Source: Lysinibacillus sp. KCTC 33748 | Lineage (GTDB): Bacteria; Bacillota; Bacilli; Bacillales_A; Planococcaceae | Direction of reading: 5' to 3' | Length of the DNA: 64,000 nt | NCBI RefSeq assembly: GCF_002237755.1 | Contig: NZ_MWSJ01000002.1 | Coordinates: forward strand, 496,001-560,000 | In this document: positions 33,339-41,068 of the stretch, one piece after another | Layout of the letters: each line of letters starts with the position of its first letter | Numbering within the stretch: the stretch's first letter is position 1 | Program-made: the position numbers and the translations under genes | The notes under the pieces: generated by a model | Told to the model about the DNA's origin: nothing | Seen by the model: the letters and a program-made list of their open reading frames with translations, nothing else | The model's database searches: none

Positions 33339-34151
33339 TTGTTTCATATTAACGAATTTAAAAAACTGAGTGGTGTATCTGTTAGAACCTTTAGATATTA
33401 TGACAAAATTGGCCTTCTGAAACCTGTCTCAAAAACGGAAGGAGGTCATCGATTATACTCATACTCTGAGTTAAAAAAACTTCAGCAAATACAATTTTTA
33501 AAAACTATAGGATTTCAATTAAGTGAGATCAAAATGATGTTAGAGTCCGAAGAATGGGATTGGTCGAATAGTTTAATGAAACAACTATCTTATGTTATTA
33601 GTGAACAGGACCGTCTTTCAAAGATAGAAATTAGTTTAAGGGGACTAATAAACGGTATAACGATTGATGGGGAAGAATTTAGGATTAAAAAAATTATGGA
33701 TTTATATAATAATCAGGATTCTAAAGAAGTATTAAAAAATAATCGAGATACATTAAATTTTAAAAACATGGAAGCGCTAGAAAAACTTCCGAAAATGGGT
33801 AGTAGCGATCCAGACTCTTTAGAGTGGATTGCTTTAGTAGGGCAATTAAAAAAACATATACACCTTGGTTATAGTAATACACGAATACAAAATATTATTA
33901 AGAGAATGGATGTAAAAAAAGGTGAAGACTTTAATGACGAAGATGCTTTTTTAGATAAGCTTTGGGACATTAGAATGTCACCTGAGGAATCCGAAAAATA
34001 TAATTTATATCCAATGGATCAGGAAATCCTTAACTTTATGGAAAAGGCTTATATATATTATCTCGAAAATAATAGTGTACCTGGAATGTCATTTACTGAA
34101 TTACAAGAAGCAGCCGCATTAGCGGATATTTTAAAAAATGGAGTTGAATAA
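33339..34151 (+). CDS. MerR family regulator with TipAS-like effector domain
   Basis: A 270-residue MerR protein. The DNA-binding part is clear (FKKLSGVSVRTFRYYDKIGLLKPVSKTEGGHRLYSYSELKKL), then a dimerisation helix, then a helical C-terminal domain (about 120-265). That domain is longer than in metal sensors and like the TipAS/multidrug-binding type. TTG start after AGTAGGGATATTAAC. The two operators upstream, one in each direction, make it the likely activator of both its own operon and the lipoprotein gene. The inducer is unknown. Confidence 0.88.
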   Translation: MFHINEFKKLSGVSVRTFRYYDKIGLLKPVSKTEGGHRLYSYSELKKLQQIQFLKTIGFQLSEIKMMLESEEWDWSNSLMKQLSYVISEQDRLSKIEISLRGLINGITIDGEEFRIKKIMDLYNNQDSKEVLKNNRDTLNFKNMEALEKLPKMGSSDPDSLEWIALVGQLKKHIHLGYSNTRIQNIIKRMDVKKGEDFNDEDAFLDKLWDIRMSPEESEKYNLYPMDQEILNFMEKAYIYYLENNSVPGMSFTELQEAAALADILKNGVE

Positions 34152-34153
34152 AG

Positions 34154-35056
34154 ATGAAATTTGGAAAAACGTTAGAACAAGTAATTGCTACAAATTTAAA
34201 AAATGGTGTGTTGGATATACATCCTTTAAAAGCAAGTATTGAAAATATCGTAGTTGCACATATTCAAAGCGCAGAGGAGTCACAACGAAAGGCCTTGAAT
34301 GCTCAAAATGAAGCAGAACAAGCACTTTCTAATTTCTTTCAAGAAGAGCAACTAATCAAAGAGCAAGCGCAGCGTAGCATCCAACAAAAAATGCAAGAAA
34401 TATTTGAATTGAAGCGTCAGCAAGAAATCAAAGCAAGGGAATTAGCGAAGGCTGAATTATCGGGCGATCTTAACAAGGTAGAACAATTAAAGTACGCAGT
34501 TAAAGAATTAACTGATCAATTGACTAATGAGCAAGCTTTATTACAAGGATATGATATTTCTCAAGAAGGATATTTATCATATGACCAACGTCAGGAATTG
34601 AAACAATTAATCACAGCTTATGAGAATCATTATCCCACAACATATTCAGATTTACGGAATCTTAAAGGGTCATTGGATAAACTGATTGACTTTTTACAAG
34701 ATCAATCGGAGCGGTTACGGGTCCAACAATTCCAGCACACTATCCGTGATAAAAAAGCGCAAGATACTGAACGAATTTGTACACCTGAAGAAATGTTAAA
34801 AGAAGATATACTCGGCTACTGTAAAAAAGCTCAAAATAACGTTAATCTAACAGAAATGTATATGAAGTGGTTAGATGTACGTGCAGACATATCTTTTAAT
34901 GAATTTACGAGTCAACAAATTGAAGCGAAAAAAGAGAGTATTCGTAAATTTCATGAGGAAGAGGCCCAACGAGAGTATGACCGTAAACAATCCATGTACG
35001 AAAGGAACACAAGAGCTACGGAAAGTGCTGAACAAAGAAGAAATCAAAAGATATAA
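34154..35056 (+). CDS. Coiled-coil protein of unknown function
   Basis: A 300-residue soluble protein with long coiled coils (about 40-125 and 250-300) rich in Q, E and K, and a central helical segment with C212 and C228. It begins two bases after the merR stop, without a good ribosome site of its own, so it should be translated by coupling. I do not recognise the family. Being in the MerR operon suggests it takes part in the same response. The C-terminal EAQREYDRKQSMYERN helix recalls filament or phage-shock scaffold proteins only in composition. Confidence 0.7.
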   Translation: MKFGKTLEQVIATNLKNGVLDIHPLKASIENIVVAHIQSAEESQRKALNAQNEAEQALSNFFQEEQLIKEQAQRSIQQKMQEIFELKRQQEIKARELAKAELSGDLNKVEQLKYAVKELTDQLTNEQALLQGYDISQEGYLSYDQRQELKQLITAYENHYPTTYSDLRNLKGSLDKLIDFLQDQSERLRVQQFQHTIRDKKAQDTERICTPEEMLKEDILGYCKKAQNNVNLTEMYMKWLDVRADISFNEFTSQQIEAKKESIRKFHEEEAQREYDRKQSMYERNTRATESAEQRRNQKI

Positions 35057-35110
35057 AATTCTTCCAAGTATGTGATTGCTGGTGAATAATAATTCTGATT
35101 AGCTTGCACT

Positions 35111-35136
35111 GGCCACTCTTTATGAGTGGTCTTTTC
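35111..35136 (+). terminator. Terminator of the MerR operon
   Basis: GGCCACTC / GAGTGGTC, five-base loop, then TTTT. A related ACCACTC hairpin follows genes at 32164 and 42589. Confidence 0.75.
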
Positions 35137-35139
35137 AAA

Positions 35140-35507
35140 TGGTTAAGTGTGCCAAGGTTTATAAATGAAGTTTATATATGGGTTTTTAATGAGCAAGAAG
35201 CCCGTACAACGTTTTTAATGATGAAAAGGTATAAAATATAAGCTTAATTGTCAAAAAGGCTGAAATGAAGCTCAAAACAGGTAAAAATAAATGTAGATAT
35301 TCAAGTACCAGCTTCAATTGTTAGTTTTAAATACAACATGTATGTAGGTACTACACGACTTGATTGAGTAACTACACAGATGACGAAAAGAAAGTGCTTC
35401 ATGAAATCTATCGTATAGCATCTAAGAAATTTCATCCAGATGTGTCTGGGGATGATGGAAGACAAATGAAGTTTCTGACTAAATTAAAAGAGCAATGGAA
35501 TCTGTGA
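35140..35507 (+). pseudogene. Decayed gene with C-terminal J-domain
   Basis: Successive frames read WLSVPRFINEVYIWVFNEQ, then VDIQVPASIVSFKYNMYV, then a last segment from TTG 35364 to TGA 35507 giving 47 residues. That last segment contains ASKKFHPDVSGDDGRQMK, the helix II-HPD-helix III core of a J-domain. The three parts look like one gene split by stop codons and frameshifts. The final part could still be translated but lacks a ribosome site. J-domains recruit Hsp70-type chaperones; whether the fragment is used is doubtful. Confidence 0.6.
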
Positions 35508-35548
35508 AAATGACGGACCTAATTGTATTTAATCATATAATTATCAAT

Positions 35549-35581
35549 GACCAGCAAAGCTAATTTAGCTGAGCTGGTCAT
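35549..35581 (-). terminator. Terminator of the GNAT-like gene
   Basis: ATGACCAGC / GCTGGTCAT stem with an inner AGCTAA/TTAGCT stem, between the stop of the minus-strand gene and the J-domain relic. Confidence 0.7.
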
Positions 35582-35591
35582 AATAAAATAA

Positions 35592-36158
35592 TTAAAACTT
35601 GAATTTGAATTTACTATTAGATTCAGGGATTCTAATCATTAAATATTCATTACTATGACCCTGTTTTCCATAATTTTTAAACTTGTACTGTTCATAGTAT
35701 TTCACTAAGCTTTCAGTTTCAGTATAAAGTACAAGTGGAAGTTGTATATCTCTAGACAATTTAATGAATTCGCTGATTATTTTGGAGCCTGAACCTTTAA
35801 TTTTTGAATGTAATTGTACAATTTCTATAGCTTCTTTGTATATTTTTAACAGTCTCTCTGTGGCTTCTGTTAAAGTGGAGCAATATCTAAAATAAACCAT
35901 ACTTCCAAAATCTCTATTTGTTAAAGTAAAGACGCCACCTGAAATTGGTACTGACTGCAGATAATATTCTTTTTCTGACATTTGAATTGCCCATTTTACA
36001 AAAGATGCTACTTTTTTATTTATGACTGCTTTATTTTTCGTTATGTCTTCTTTTAATTGCCGACTATAAATAGGTGCATTTTCTCTAACAAATTTCATGT
36101 AATTCTGATCTTCTGTCAATTGTATAAAAACCTGATGTTCTTTATCTATTTTAGCCAT
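35592..36158 (-). CDS. GNAT-fold acetyltransferase-like protein
   Basis: A 188-residue protein. The C-terminal half fits the GNAT fold: IKGSGSKIISEFIKLSRD resembles the acetyl-CoA pyrophosphate loop, then PLVLYTETESLVKYYEQYKFKNYG and EYLMIRIP resemble the last strands. The N-terminal half is divergent and I do not recognise its substrate side. GGGAGGTATTT is about 13 bases before the ATG at 36156-36158. It lies alone, on the minus strand, between relics of older genes, so it was probably acquired. Confidence 0.65.
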   Translation of the reverse strand: MAKIDKEHQVFIQLTEDQNYMKFVRENAPIYSRQLKEDITKNKAVINKKVASFVKWAIQMSEKEYYLQSVPISGGVFTLTNRDFGSMVYFRYCSTLTEATERLLKIYKEAIEIVQLHSKIKGSGSKIISEFIKLSRDIQLPLVLYTETESLVKYYEQYKFKNYGKQGHSNEYLMIRIPESNSKFKFKF

Positions 36159-36292
36159 TATTAAATAAATACCTCCCTAATGTTTTCAAAATTTTAAACA
36201 ACTTAAAAGTGGTAAAAATAACCTTATGTATTAACCGGATGCTTTTACTTCATCATTTACCATTTTAGGTAAATGGGAGTAAAAAGTACATG

Positions 36293-36320
36293 CAAAAAAA
36301 CAGACAACTGTGATTAGTTA
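36293..36320 (-). terminator. Minus-strand intrinsic terminator
   Basis: ACAGATAACT / AGTTGTCTGT (one G-U) with a 6-base loop followed on the minus strand by seven T. It ends the broken small gene. A degenerate copy is seen at about 40330-40355. Confidence 0.8.
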
Positions 36321-36446
36321 TCTGTCTCATCAATAGTCTTTGATTGATTGGCTTTTTCAATTACCTCCTCAAAGGCTGCTTTAATTTTCCTCGAGCGTAT
36401 AATCAGCTTCCAGTAATTCTTGGGTTGTTTGTTCTAATTTGTTCAT
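36314..36446 (-). pseudogene. Frameshifted small gene
   Basis: From an ATG (36444-36446) behind GAGGACATCAAA the frame gives NKLEQTTQELLEADYTLEE and stops. One base shift restores IKAAFEEVIEKANQSKTIDE up to the terminator. Together it would be a roughly 43-residue acidic helical protein. A single inserted base near 36391 explains it, so this is a pseudogene or an assembly error. Confidence 0.6.
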
Positions 36447-36512
36447 TTTGATGTCCTCATTTAAATTTTATCTATCACGAACATTAATAATATTGAAACT
36501 AGTTAGAAATAT

Positions 36513-36640
36513 CAAAAGAGCCGTGTTTATAGAGGTATATAGCAAGGCTATAGAGCATTTAGCATAAATCATCATTTATAGAAGAAACAGTGCATAGAAT
36601 GCGCTCTGTGCCGTTGTATAACGCGTGTCGATCGTACACA
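36513..36640 (+). pseudogene. Degraded 3' fragment of an HTH replication-type gene
   Basis: GGTATATAGCAAGGCTATAG followed by AGCATTTA and AAATCATCATTTATAGAAGA aligns with 44229-44330 of the intact gene (GGTGCATATAGCAAGGCTGT). It carries stop codons and small deletions. The most decayed of three copies in this region. Confidence 0.65.
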
Positions 36641-36747
36641 AATAAATAGTAGACCTAATTCAGAAAATTGGATGAAATGGTAATTATTGATGCGAATATT
36701 AAATGTGTATATAATTATTGAAAACAATTCTTTTTAGGAGGCTTTTC

Positions 36748-37509
36748 ATGAAACTTGAAATTTCACATGATAACAATAAAATTTGTTTTAAAAATAGTGA
36801 GATAGGTTTCTATGGATATACTACATTTAACCAAGATTTATTCGAAAAAATAAATTCAGTAGGTTGGAGTGTTAATGATAAAAAATTTTTAAATAAAGAA
36901 AAAACTTATATAAAAACAGGATCGAAAAAATTAGGGAAATACCAATATCTGCATCAAATTGTTATGATTCATTGGTATGGTCTTGATAAATTCGAAGAGG
37001 CTAATCGCAAAAAGTTTATTGTAGAACATCATGATAATGATGGTTTTAATTGTCTCATAGAAAATTTATCGTTTGCGCCGGACAATGTGAATAAAGCAAA
37101 GGGATTAACATACGATCAAGAGAGACCTAATGCGTTACCAATTGTTGCTATTAATTTTTTCAAAGACTTTGATACGAAAAAATATCAAATTACTTTAGGC
37201 TTTAATATAGATTTTAGTATTAGGGAAGACGGCAAATTAAAATCAATTACGGCTTTATATTTAGTGTATGAAGACGATTTTAGGATAGTTATTAATGATG
37301 CTTCAAACTTACTTTATAATTTAATAGAATATAAAGAGTTTGATTTAAGTAAATTGCAATTAATTGATTACAAGTATACAGAGACAATTTATACTCAAAA
37401 ATATGAGGATATGCCTCCTCTCATCGAAGTTGATGGGGAAATGGCGCTTGTACTAGATGAAAGGACAAGGTTAGTTTCAGTTGCACCAGACTCAGAATTG
37501 TACAAATGA
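36748..37509 (+). CDS. HNH endonuclease-like protein
   Basis: A 253-residue protein. Residues about 70-120 (YLHQIVMIHWYG ... FIVEHHDNDGFNCLIENLSF) fit the HNH_3/intron-homing pattern: a histidine pair followed by D-N and the asparagine in IENL. The C-terminal half is unrecognised and acidic. The frame opens at 36718, but TTAGGAGGCTTTTC is set for the ATG at 36748. HNH proteins of this kind occur in phages and mobile elements as nickases or homing enzymes, which fits the surrounding relics. It stands alone with its own terminator. Confidence 0.7.
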   Translation: MKLEISHDNNKICFKNSEIGFYGYTTFNQDLFEKINSVGWSVNDKKFLNKEKTYIKTGSKKLGKYQYLHQIVMIHWYGLDKFEEANRKKFIVEHHDNDGFNCLIENLSFAPDNVNKAKGLTYDQERPNALPIVAINFFKDFDTKKYQITLGFNIDFSIREDGKLKSITALYLVYEDDFRIVINDASNLLYNLIEYKEFDLSKLQLIDYKYTETIYTQKYEDMPPLIEVDGEMALVLDERTRLVSVAPDSELYK

Positions 37510-37566
37510 AGAATAGTGATGGAAAAAGATCATTCCGTGATGAAAGGCAATAAAATAGTTTTTTTA

Positions 37567-37593
37567 AACACTTATCTCGGTAGGTGTTTTTTT
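37567..37593 (+). terminator. Terminator of the HNH gene
   Basis: AACACTTA / TAGGTGTT (one G-U), 6-base loop, then TTTTT. Confidence 0.8.
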
Positions 37594-37645
37594 AATTGTT
37601 AGATATTGATATATAATAATAGTAAGTGGATAGGGAGGGATATAA

Positions 37646-38515
37646 ATGAATTATTCTCATTTTATTAATGTCACAAAAAAAGTGTATCAACTCGCTTGTA
37701 ATAGACAGACCAGTAACAGTGTTGAAGCTATTCAACAATTAGAAAATTATATGTATCAACTAACATTTGATGAAATAAAGTTTATTCAAACAATAATGTA
37801 TTTAGGAAGAGATACAACAGATGAAGAACGTTTGAAATATTCTAATAGGGAATTATTTGAGAGCCAAAAACGTTATCTTGAAAGGAAATCTTGGAGTAAA
37901 AGAGAGCTAGAAGCTGATCATATTATCGCAAAAACCCCTTTAGATGAGTATCTTCAAAAAGGCTTAGAAATAGTAAAAAATCTTGATACTCAATTAAGTT
38001 GTGATAATAACAATTTAAACATTGAAAATGAACAAACACATGTAAAAAACCAAAAGGAGGCTAATTTTATGTCACAATACTATAAAATCGAAGTGGTTAG
38101 TGCGAGATTTGTAAACTCATATTTAGAAAAAGGATGGGTACTCATAGATACAACTAGGGAATTATCAAGTTATGGAGAGATATCCGTTTCATATCATATG
38201 GGATACCCTATTAATTCTTATATCGCTGATTTAAAGGGGATAATAGATAAATATGAGGAATTAGAATTATTTGAAGAACTTAAGAAGCGACTGTGTGAAA
38301 AAGAAGGATTAGATCCACAAGGTTTAAGGGAAGAATCGTTTTATTTGGGGAATCACCCCAAAAATGAAACAGTAAATTTTTTAAATAATTATGTAAATGT
38401 ATTAAAGAATAAAAATGGCAACTATATATATGTTGATCCTTCAAGCGAGAAAAAAGAAGAATCTAACATCAAAGAAACTGCTGTAACAGTAGATGAAGAT
38501 GATTTACCATTCTAA
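37646..38515 (+). CDS. Unknown protein with SSB-like acidic C-terminal tail; possible in-frame fusion of two genes
   Basis: A 289-residue frame with AGGGAGGGATATAA before the ATG. The N-terminal part (1-100) is helical; about 105-140 is a charged linker; the C-terminal part has a beta-strand region (YYKIEVVSARFVNSYLEKGW) and ends VDEDDLPF. That end matches the SSB tail (acidic residues then DDLPF), which docks onto PriA, RecO, RecQ and other genome-maintenance proteins. The rest is not an OB-fold SSB. An internal AAAAGGAGG lies eight bases before an in-frame ATG at 38069, so a separate 148-residue tail protein is probably made too. Confidence 0.65.
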   Translation: MNYSHFINVTKKVYQLACNRQTSNSVEAIQQLENYMYQLTFDEIKFIQTIMYLGRDTTDEERLKYSNRELFESQKRYLERKSWSKRELEADHIIAKTPLDEYLQKGLEIVKNLDTQLSCDNNNLNIENEQTHVKNQKEANFMSQYYKIEVVSARFVNSYLEKGWVLIDTTRELSSYGEISVSYHMGYPINSYIADLKGIIDKYEELELFEELKKRLCEKEGLDPQGLREESFYLGNHPKNETVNFLNNYVNVLKNKNGNYIYVDPSSEKKEESNIKETAVTVDEDDLPF

Positions 38516-39042
38516 ATCTAAAGCTGCATCTAACATGGTGTAGCTTTTTATTATGTGTTTGTAATTAAAGAAAAATGTTTTTATGTATTTTGTTAATTAA
38601 ACCGTATGACAATGCTTTTTCCTTTAGCATTGCCACCTTCTTAACTAGAAGAAGATTTTTTCAAGTACAAAGAAAACCAAAAGTAATTCAGAACAAGTGA
38701 GCTTTAATTCAACTTTCATATTCTCACCACCTTTTTATTCAGTTAAAAACTATTCTATGCGGTGGGGCTAAATTCTATTCTAACTAAGAAAATAATCGCG
38801 GAGGGATGCACAATGGTTGAACAAATGGAATAAAACGATTAACAGAAGTCTTTGTTTATTGGTCTTGGGTAGAGAAAATCAATTCCGGAACTATGACAAG
38901 TGGCGACTTTGCAATTTTAAACTTTTCGTTATTGTTAATAGTAAATAAAAATGTTTAATTTCCTTCTATCCATTTATAAAAGTACACACTGTGCTATATT
39001 TAAGAAAAGGCTAATTTATTTCTTTTAATGAGGGGGAGAATA
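38516..39042. other. Intergenic region with amidase-tail relic
   Basis: About 520 bases. Apart from the relic at 38813-38958 I see no gene. A purine-poor stretch around 38640-38760 has no clear signals. Confidence 0.5.
38813..38958 (+). pseudogene. Relic of a phage amidase C-terminal region
   Basis: After an ATG behind GCGGAGGGATGCACA the frame breaks at once. A shifted frame reads YWSWVEKINSGTMTSGDFAIL, matching WLDKFDNGTMTNGDYEGL at the end of the amidase pseudogene at 63631-63714. Both belong to the same C-terminal repeat-type module. Confidence 0.6.
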
Positions 39043-39480
39043 ATGGCTGATTATATTAAGGCTGCGAAAATAGCTACAAATATTGTATTTCCTACTTATG
39101 GCATAACTAATTTATTGACAGAATCGATGATTCAAGCAATTTCAAAATCGAATACAGTTAGTGAAAAGGGAGATATTAATGAATTAGAAAATGAAATGAG
39201 AATCCAAGAAATTGAGAACAGAATTTCTGAATTCCAAGCAAGAGTGGCACAAGAGCTAGCTATTGCAAGAAGAATTGAACACGCTGCAGAGGTTGAAATA
39301 GAAGAATTTTATGATGTTACAGGAAGTGGTGGAGTTGGATTACAAGCTTCTGAAGGTTCTTTCAATTTAGGAGCAAACGGAAATGGTAGGAAAATAAATA
39401 AGAGAGTTTATCGATTTAAAGGATGGATTGATACACAGGATCATGATAAAGCTGAAGAAAATGATAGTAAAGACATTTAA
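39043..39480 (+). CDS. Unknown coiled-coil protein
   Basis: A 145-residue protein. A hydrophobic stretch near the N-terminus (about 7-30: KIATNIVFPTYGITNLLTE) is followed by a coiled coil (about 45-90) and a glycine-rich segment (TGSGGVGLQASEGSFNLGANG) before a short beta-like end. GAGGGGGAGAATA precedes the ATG at 39043. I do not recognise it. It stands alone between an amidase relic and a terminator that is repeated exactly at 63.7 kb, so it is likely phage- or island-borne cargo. Confidence 0.65.
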   Translation: MADYIKAAKIATNIVFPTYGITNLLTESMIQAISKSNTVSEKGDINELENEMRIQEIENRISEFQARVAQELAIARRIEHAAEVEIEEFYDVTGSGGVGLQASEGSFNLGANGNGRKINKRVYRFKGWIDTQDHDKAEENDSKDI

Positions 39481-39497
39481 TATGGAAAAAACACTTT

Positions 39498-39535
39498 AGA
39501 CCAAGATAGCTTAATTGCCGTCTTGGTCTTTTTTT
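39498..39535. terminator. Terminator; identical 31-bp copy at 63722-63752
   Basis: AGACCAAGA / TCTTGGTCT with a 13-base loop and a T-run. The 31 bases from 39498 to 39528 recur exactly at 63722-63752 after the amidase pseudogene. The convergent gene at 39534 ends right at it. Confidence 0.88.
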
Positions 39536-39869
39536 ACTCATCATATAACAAATGGATACCTAATTCTTTTGCATTTTTGTACCAATCATCAAACAATAGT
39601 TCATCTCTACCTACATATTTGAACGGTATATTTATTTCTGTATTTTCTAAATATAATATTGCTTTCTGGAACAATTTAATTTCACTTCTGAAAGCATTTA
39701 ATTGTTTAATGCTCTCAACAAATTTATCCGATTCGCTATCTAAAATTAGTGAAACTTCTTTTGAATTAAATGTTTTTGAAGTACCACTTATTTCAAAAGA
39801 AAAAACTTTATTAGAAATATCAATTAATTCAAAGCGAATAAATTCAAAAGTTTCAAGTTTAGTAAACAT
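39534..39869 (-). CDS. Hypothetical protein, 111 residues
   Basis: AGAGGGAGATTGT before the ATG at 39867-39869 supports this strand over the overlapping plus-strand frame. The product is a soluble, mixed alpha/beta protein with no cysteine and no membrane segment. Family not recognised. With the next minus-strand gene (50 bases upstream) it may form a small operon of unknown cargo genes. Confidence 0.6.
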   Translation of the reverse strand: MFTKLETFEFIRFELIDISNKVFSFEISGTSKTFNSKEVSLILDSESDKFVESIKQLNAFRSEIKLFQKAILYLENTEINIPFKYVGRDELLFDDWYKNAKELGIHLLYDE

Positions 39870-39919
39870 ACAATCTCCCTCTTTGCTATGAATATAATGC
39901 TAATGAGTACCTGGTCTTT

Positions 39920-40336
39920 TTATATATTGAGATCACTCTCAGATAGGGTAATTGAAATCATAACATATCCAAAATTCTGTTCAATTTGATTGTTTATTAC
40001 TTTATACAAATCAAATAATATATCTTCATTTATCGGTATAGGTGTATCCTTACTGTCTTGGGGTAATATGGCCCTTGTATACATAATTAAAAAATCATCG
40101 CAATCATGATATTTTGTGAGATAAATTTCAATATCATCTTTTGATAATACATACTTGAATCCCTGCGAAGTTGTTGTGGAGAGTTTCCAAGGCTTTAAAT
40201 CATTCTGCAAACTTTCCATTTCTTCTTTTGGTCCAGAAAAAAATAAATTTCTTTTATCAGTAACAGTCAAATAAATTCTCTCCTCTCGCTTGTCTATTGT
40301 AAATGTTCCAATTTGTACATAATAAAAAGTAGACAA
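39920..40336 (-). CDS. Hypothetical protein, 138 residues
   Basis: A soluble alpha/beta protein with strands such as ERIYLTVTDKRNLFFSG and LSKDDIEIYLTKYHD. The only starts are TTG at 40336 or later poor ones, with no properly spaced ribosome site. The DNA just upstream resembles a degenerate copy of the terminator at 36293-36320, so the 5' end may have been replaced by recombination. Likely partner of the 39534-39869 gene. Family not recognised. Confidence 0.5.
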   Translation of the reverse strand: MSTFYYVQIGTFTIDKREERIYLTVTDKRNLFFSGPKEEMESLQNDLKPWKLSTTTSQGFKYVLSKDDIEIYLTKYHDCDDFLIMYTRAILPQDSKDTPIPINEDILFDLYKVINNQIEQNFGYVMISITLSESDLNI

Positions 40337-40574
40337 CCTTATTAGTTATCTGCTTAAAATAGTTTTTTAATTGTTCGTTTTAATGATGGTTTGCGTTTTT
40401 TCATAATCAATGGCTTTGGTCTTAAATCTTTATAGGTTTAGCTCCAGTGGCGTGATACAATGCCTTTTTAGCTTGTTTTGAGTTGTTGCTTTTTTCTACT
40501 AAACAGTGGTTTAAACATGGTTAGTCCTACGCGATCTCAAAACCAACCATCTAGTTTTTTTAATCTTTTAAGGT

Positions 40575-40955
40575 CTAAACAAGCAATTTACAGGAAGTAT
40601 ATAATAATGCTCATGCTGAAAAAGGTGCTTGTAAGGAATACATGAGCGAGTACCATGTGATGCTGATCGATTTCATGAATAACTTGCCTTTAGCAGATAA
40701 CTTGAAAAATGAATTGCATAAATGCGTTCTGGCTAGTCAGGTTCAAAATGCACCTGACTTCATTAAAGCTAAGAACGTTCTATTCAAAAATGAAATGGAT
40801 ATTAATGAAGGTGTACAACGGTTACTAGTAAATTAAAAGCTGTATTTGTAGGAGCATATAGTAAGGTTGTAGAGCGTTTAAGTATTAAATTGACTACTCT
40901 CTTCATCTGTGGAGGACAATGCGCACAGAGAGAGTCCAGTGCCTTTCTATAATTA
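40575..40955 (+). pseudogene. Second, partly decayed copy of the HTH replication-type gene
   Basis: GGAAGTATATAATAATGCTC and the 64-codon frame 40642-40836 (SEYHVMLIDFMNNLPLADN) align with the C-terminal half of the intact gene at 43595-44380. Homology continues past the stop codon through GTAGGAGCATATAGTAAGG to TCCAGTGCCTTTCTATAAT. The N-terminal HTH half is missing. Confidence 0.75.
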
Positions 40956-41068
40956 GTTACGTTTTAGTTAAAATAAAATTGATTTATAGGTAAATGTTAC
41001 CGAATGTTGTAGTAATGAGTTAATATTAGAAGATAATGTAATATTTTATTGAATATATTGGAGGAATT

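Larger units (their letters stand above)
36159..36747. other. Intergenic region with small gene relics
   Basis: About 590 bases: a terminator and broken small gene on the minus strand (36293-36446), a degraded copy of the HTH gene of 43595-44380 (36513-36640), and the leader of the HNH gene. Confidence 0.55.

Noticed and set aside
39523-39891. 122-codon plus-strand frame
   Set aside because: It lies opposite the 39534-39869 gene, which has a good ribosome site; the plus frame has none.
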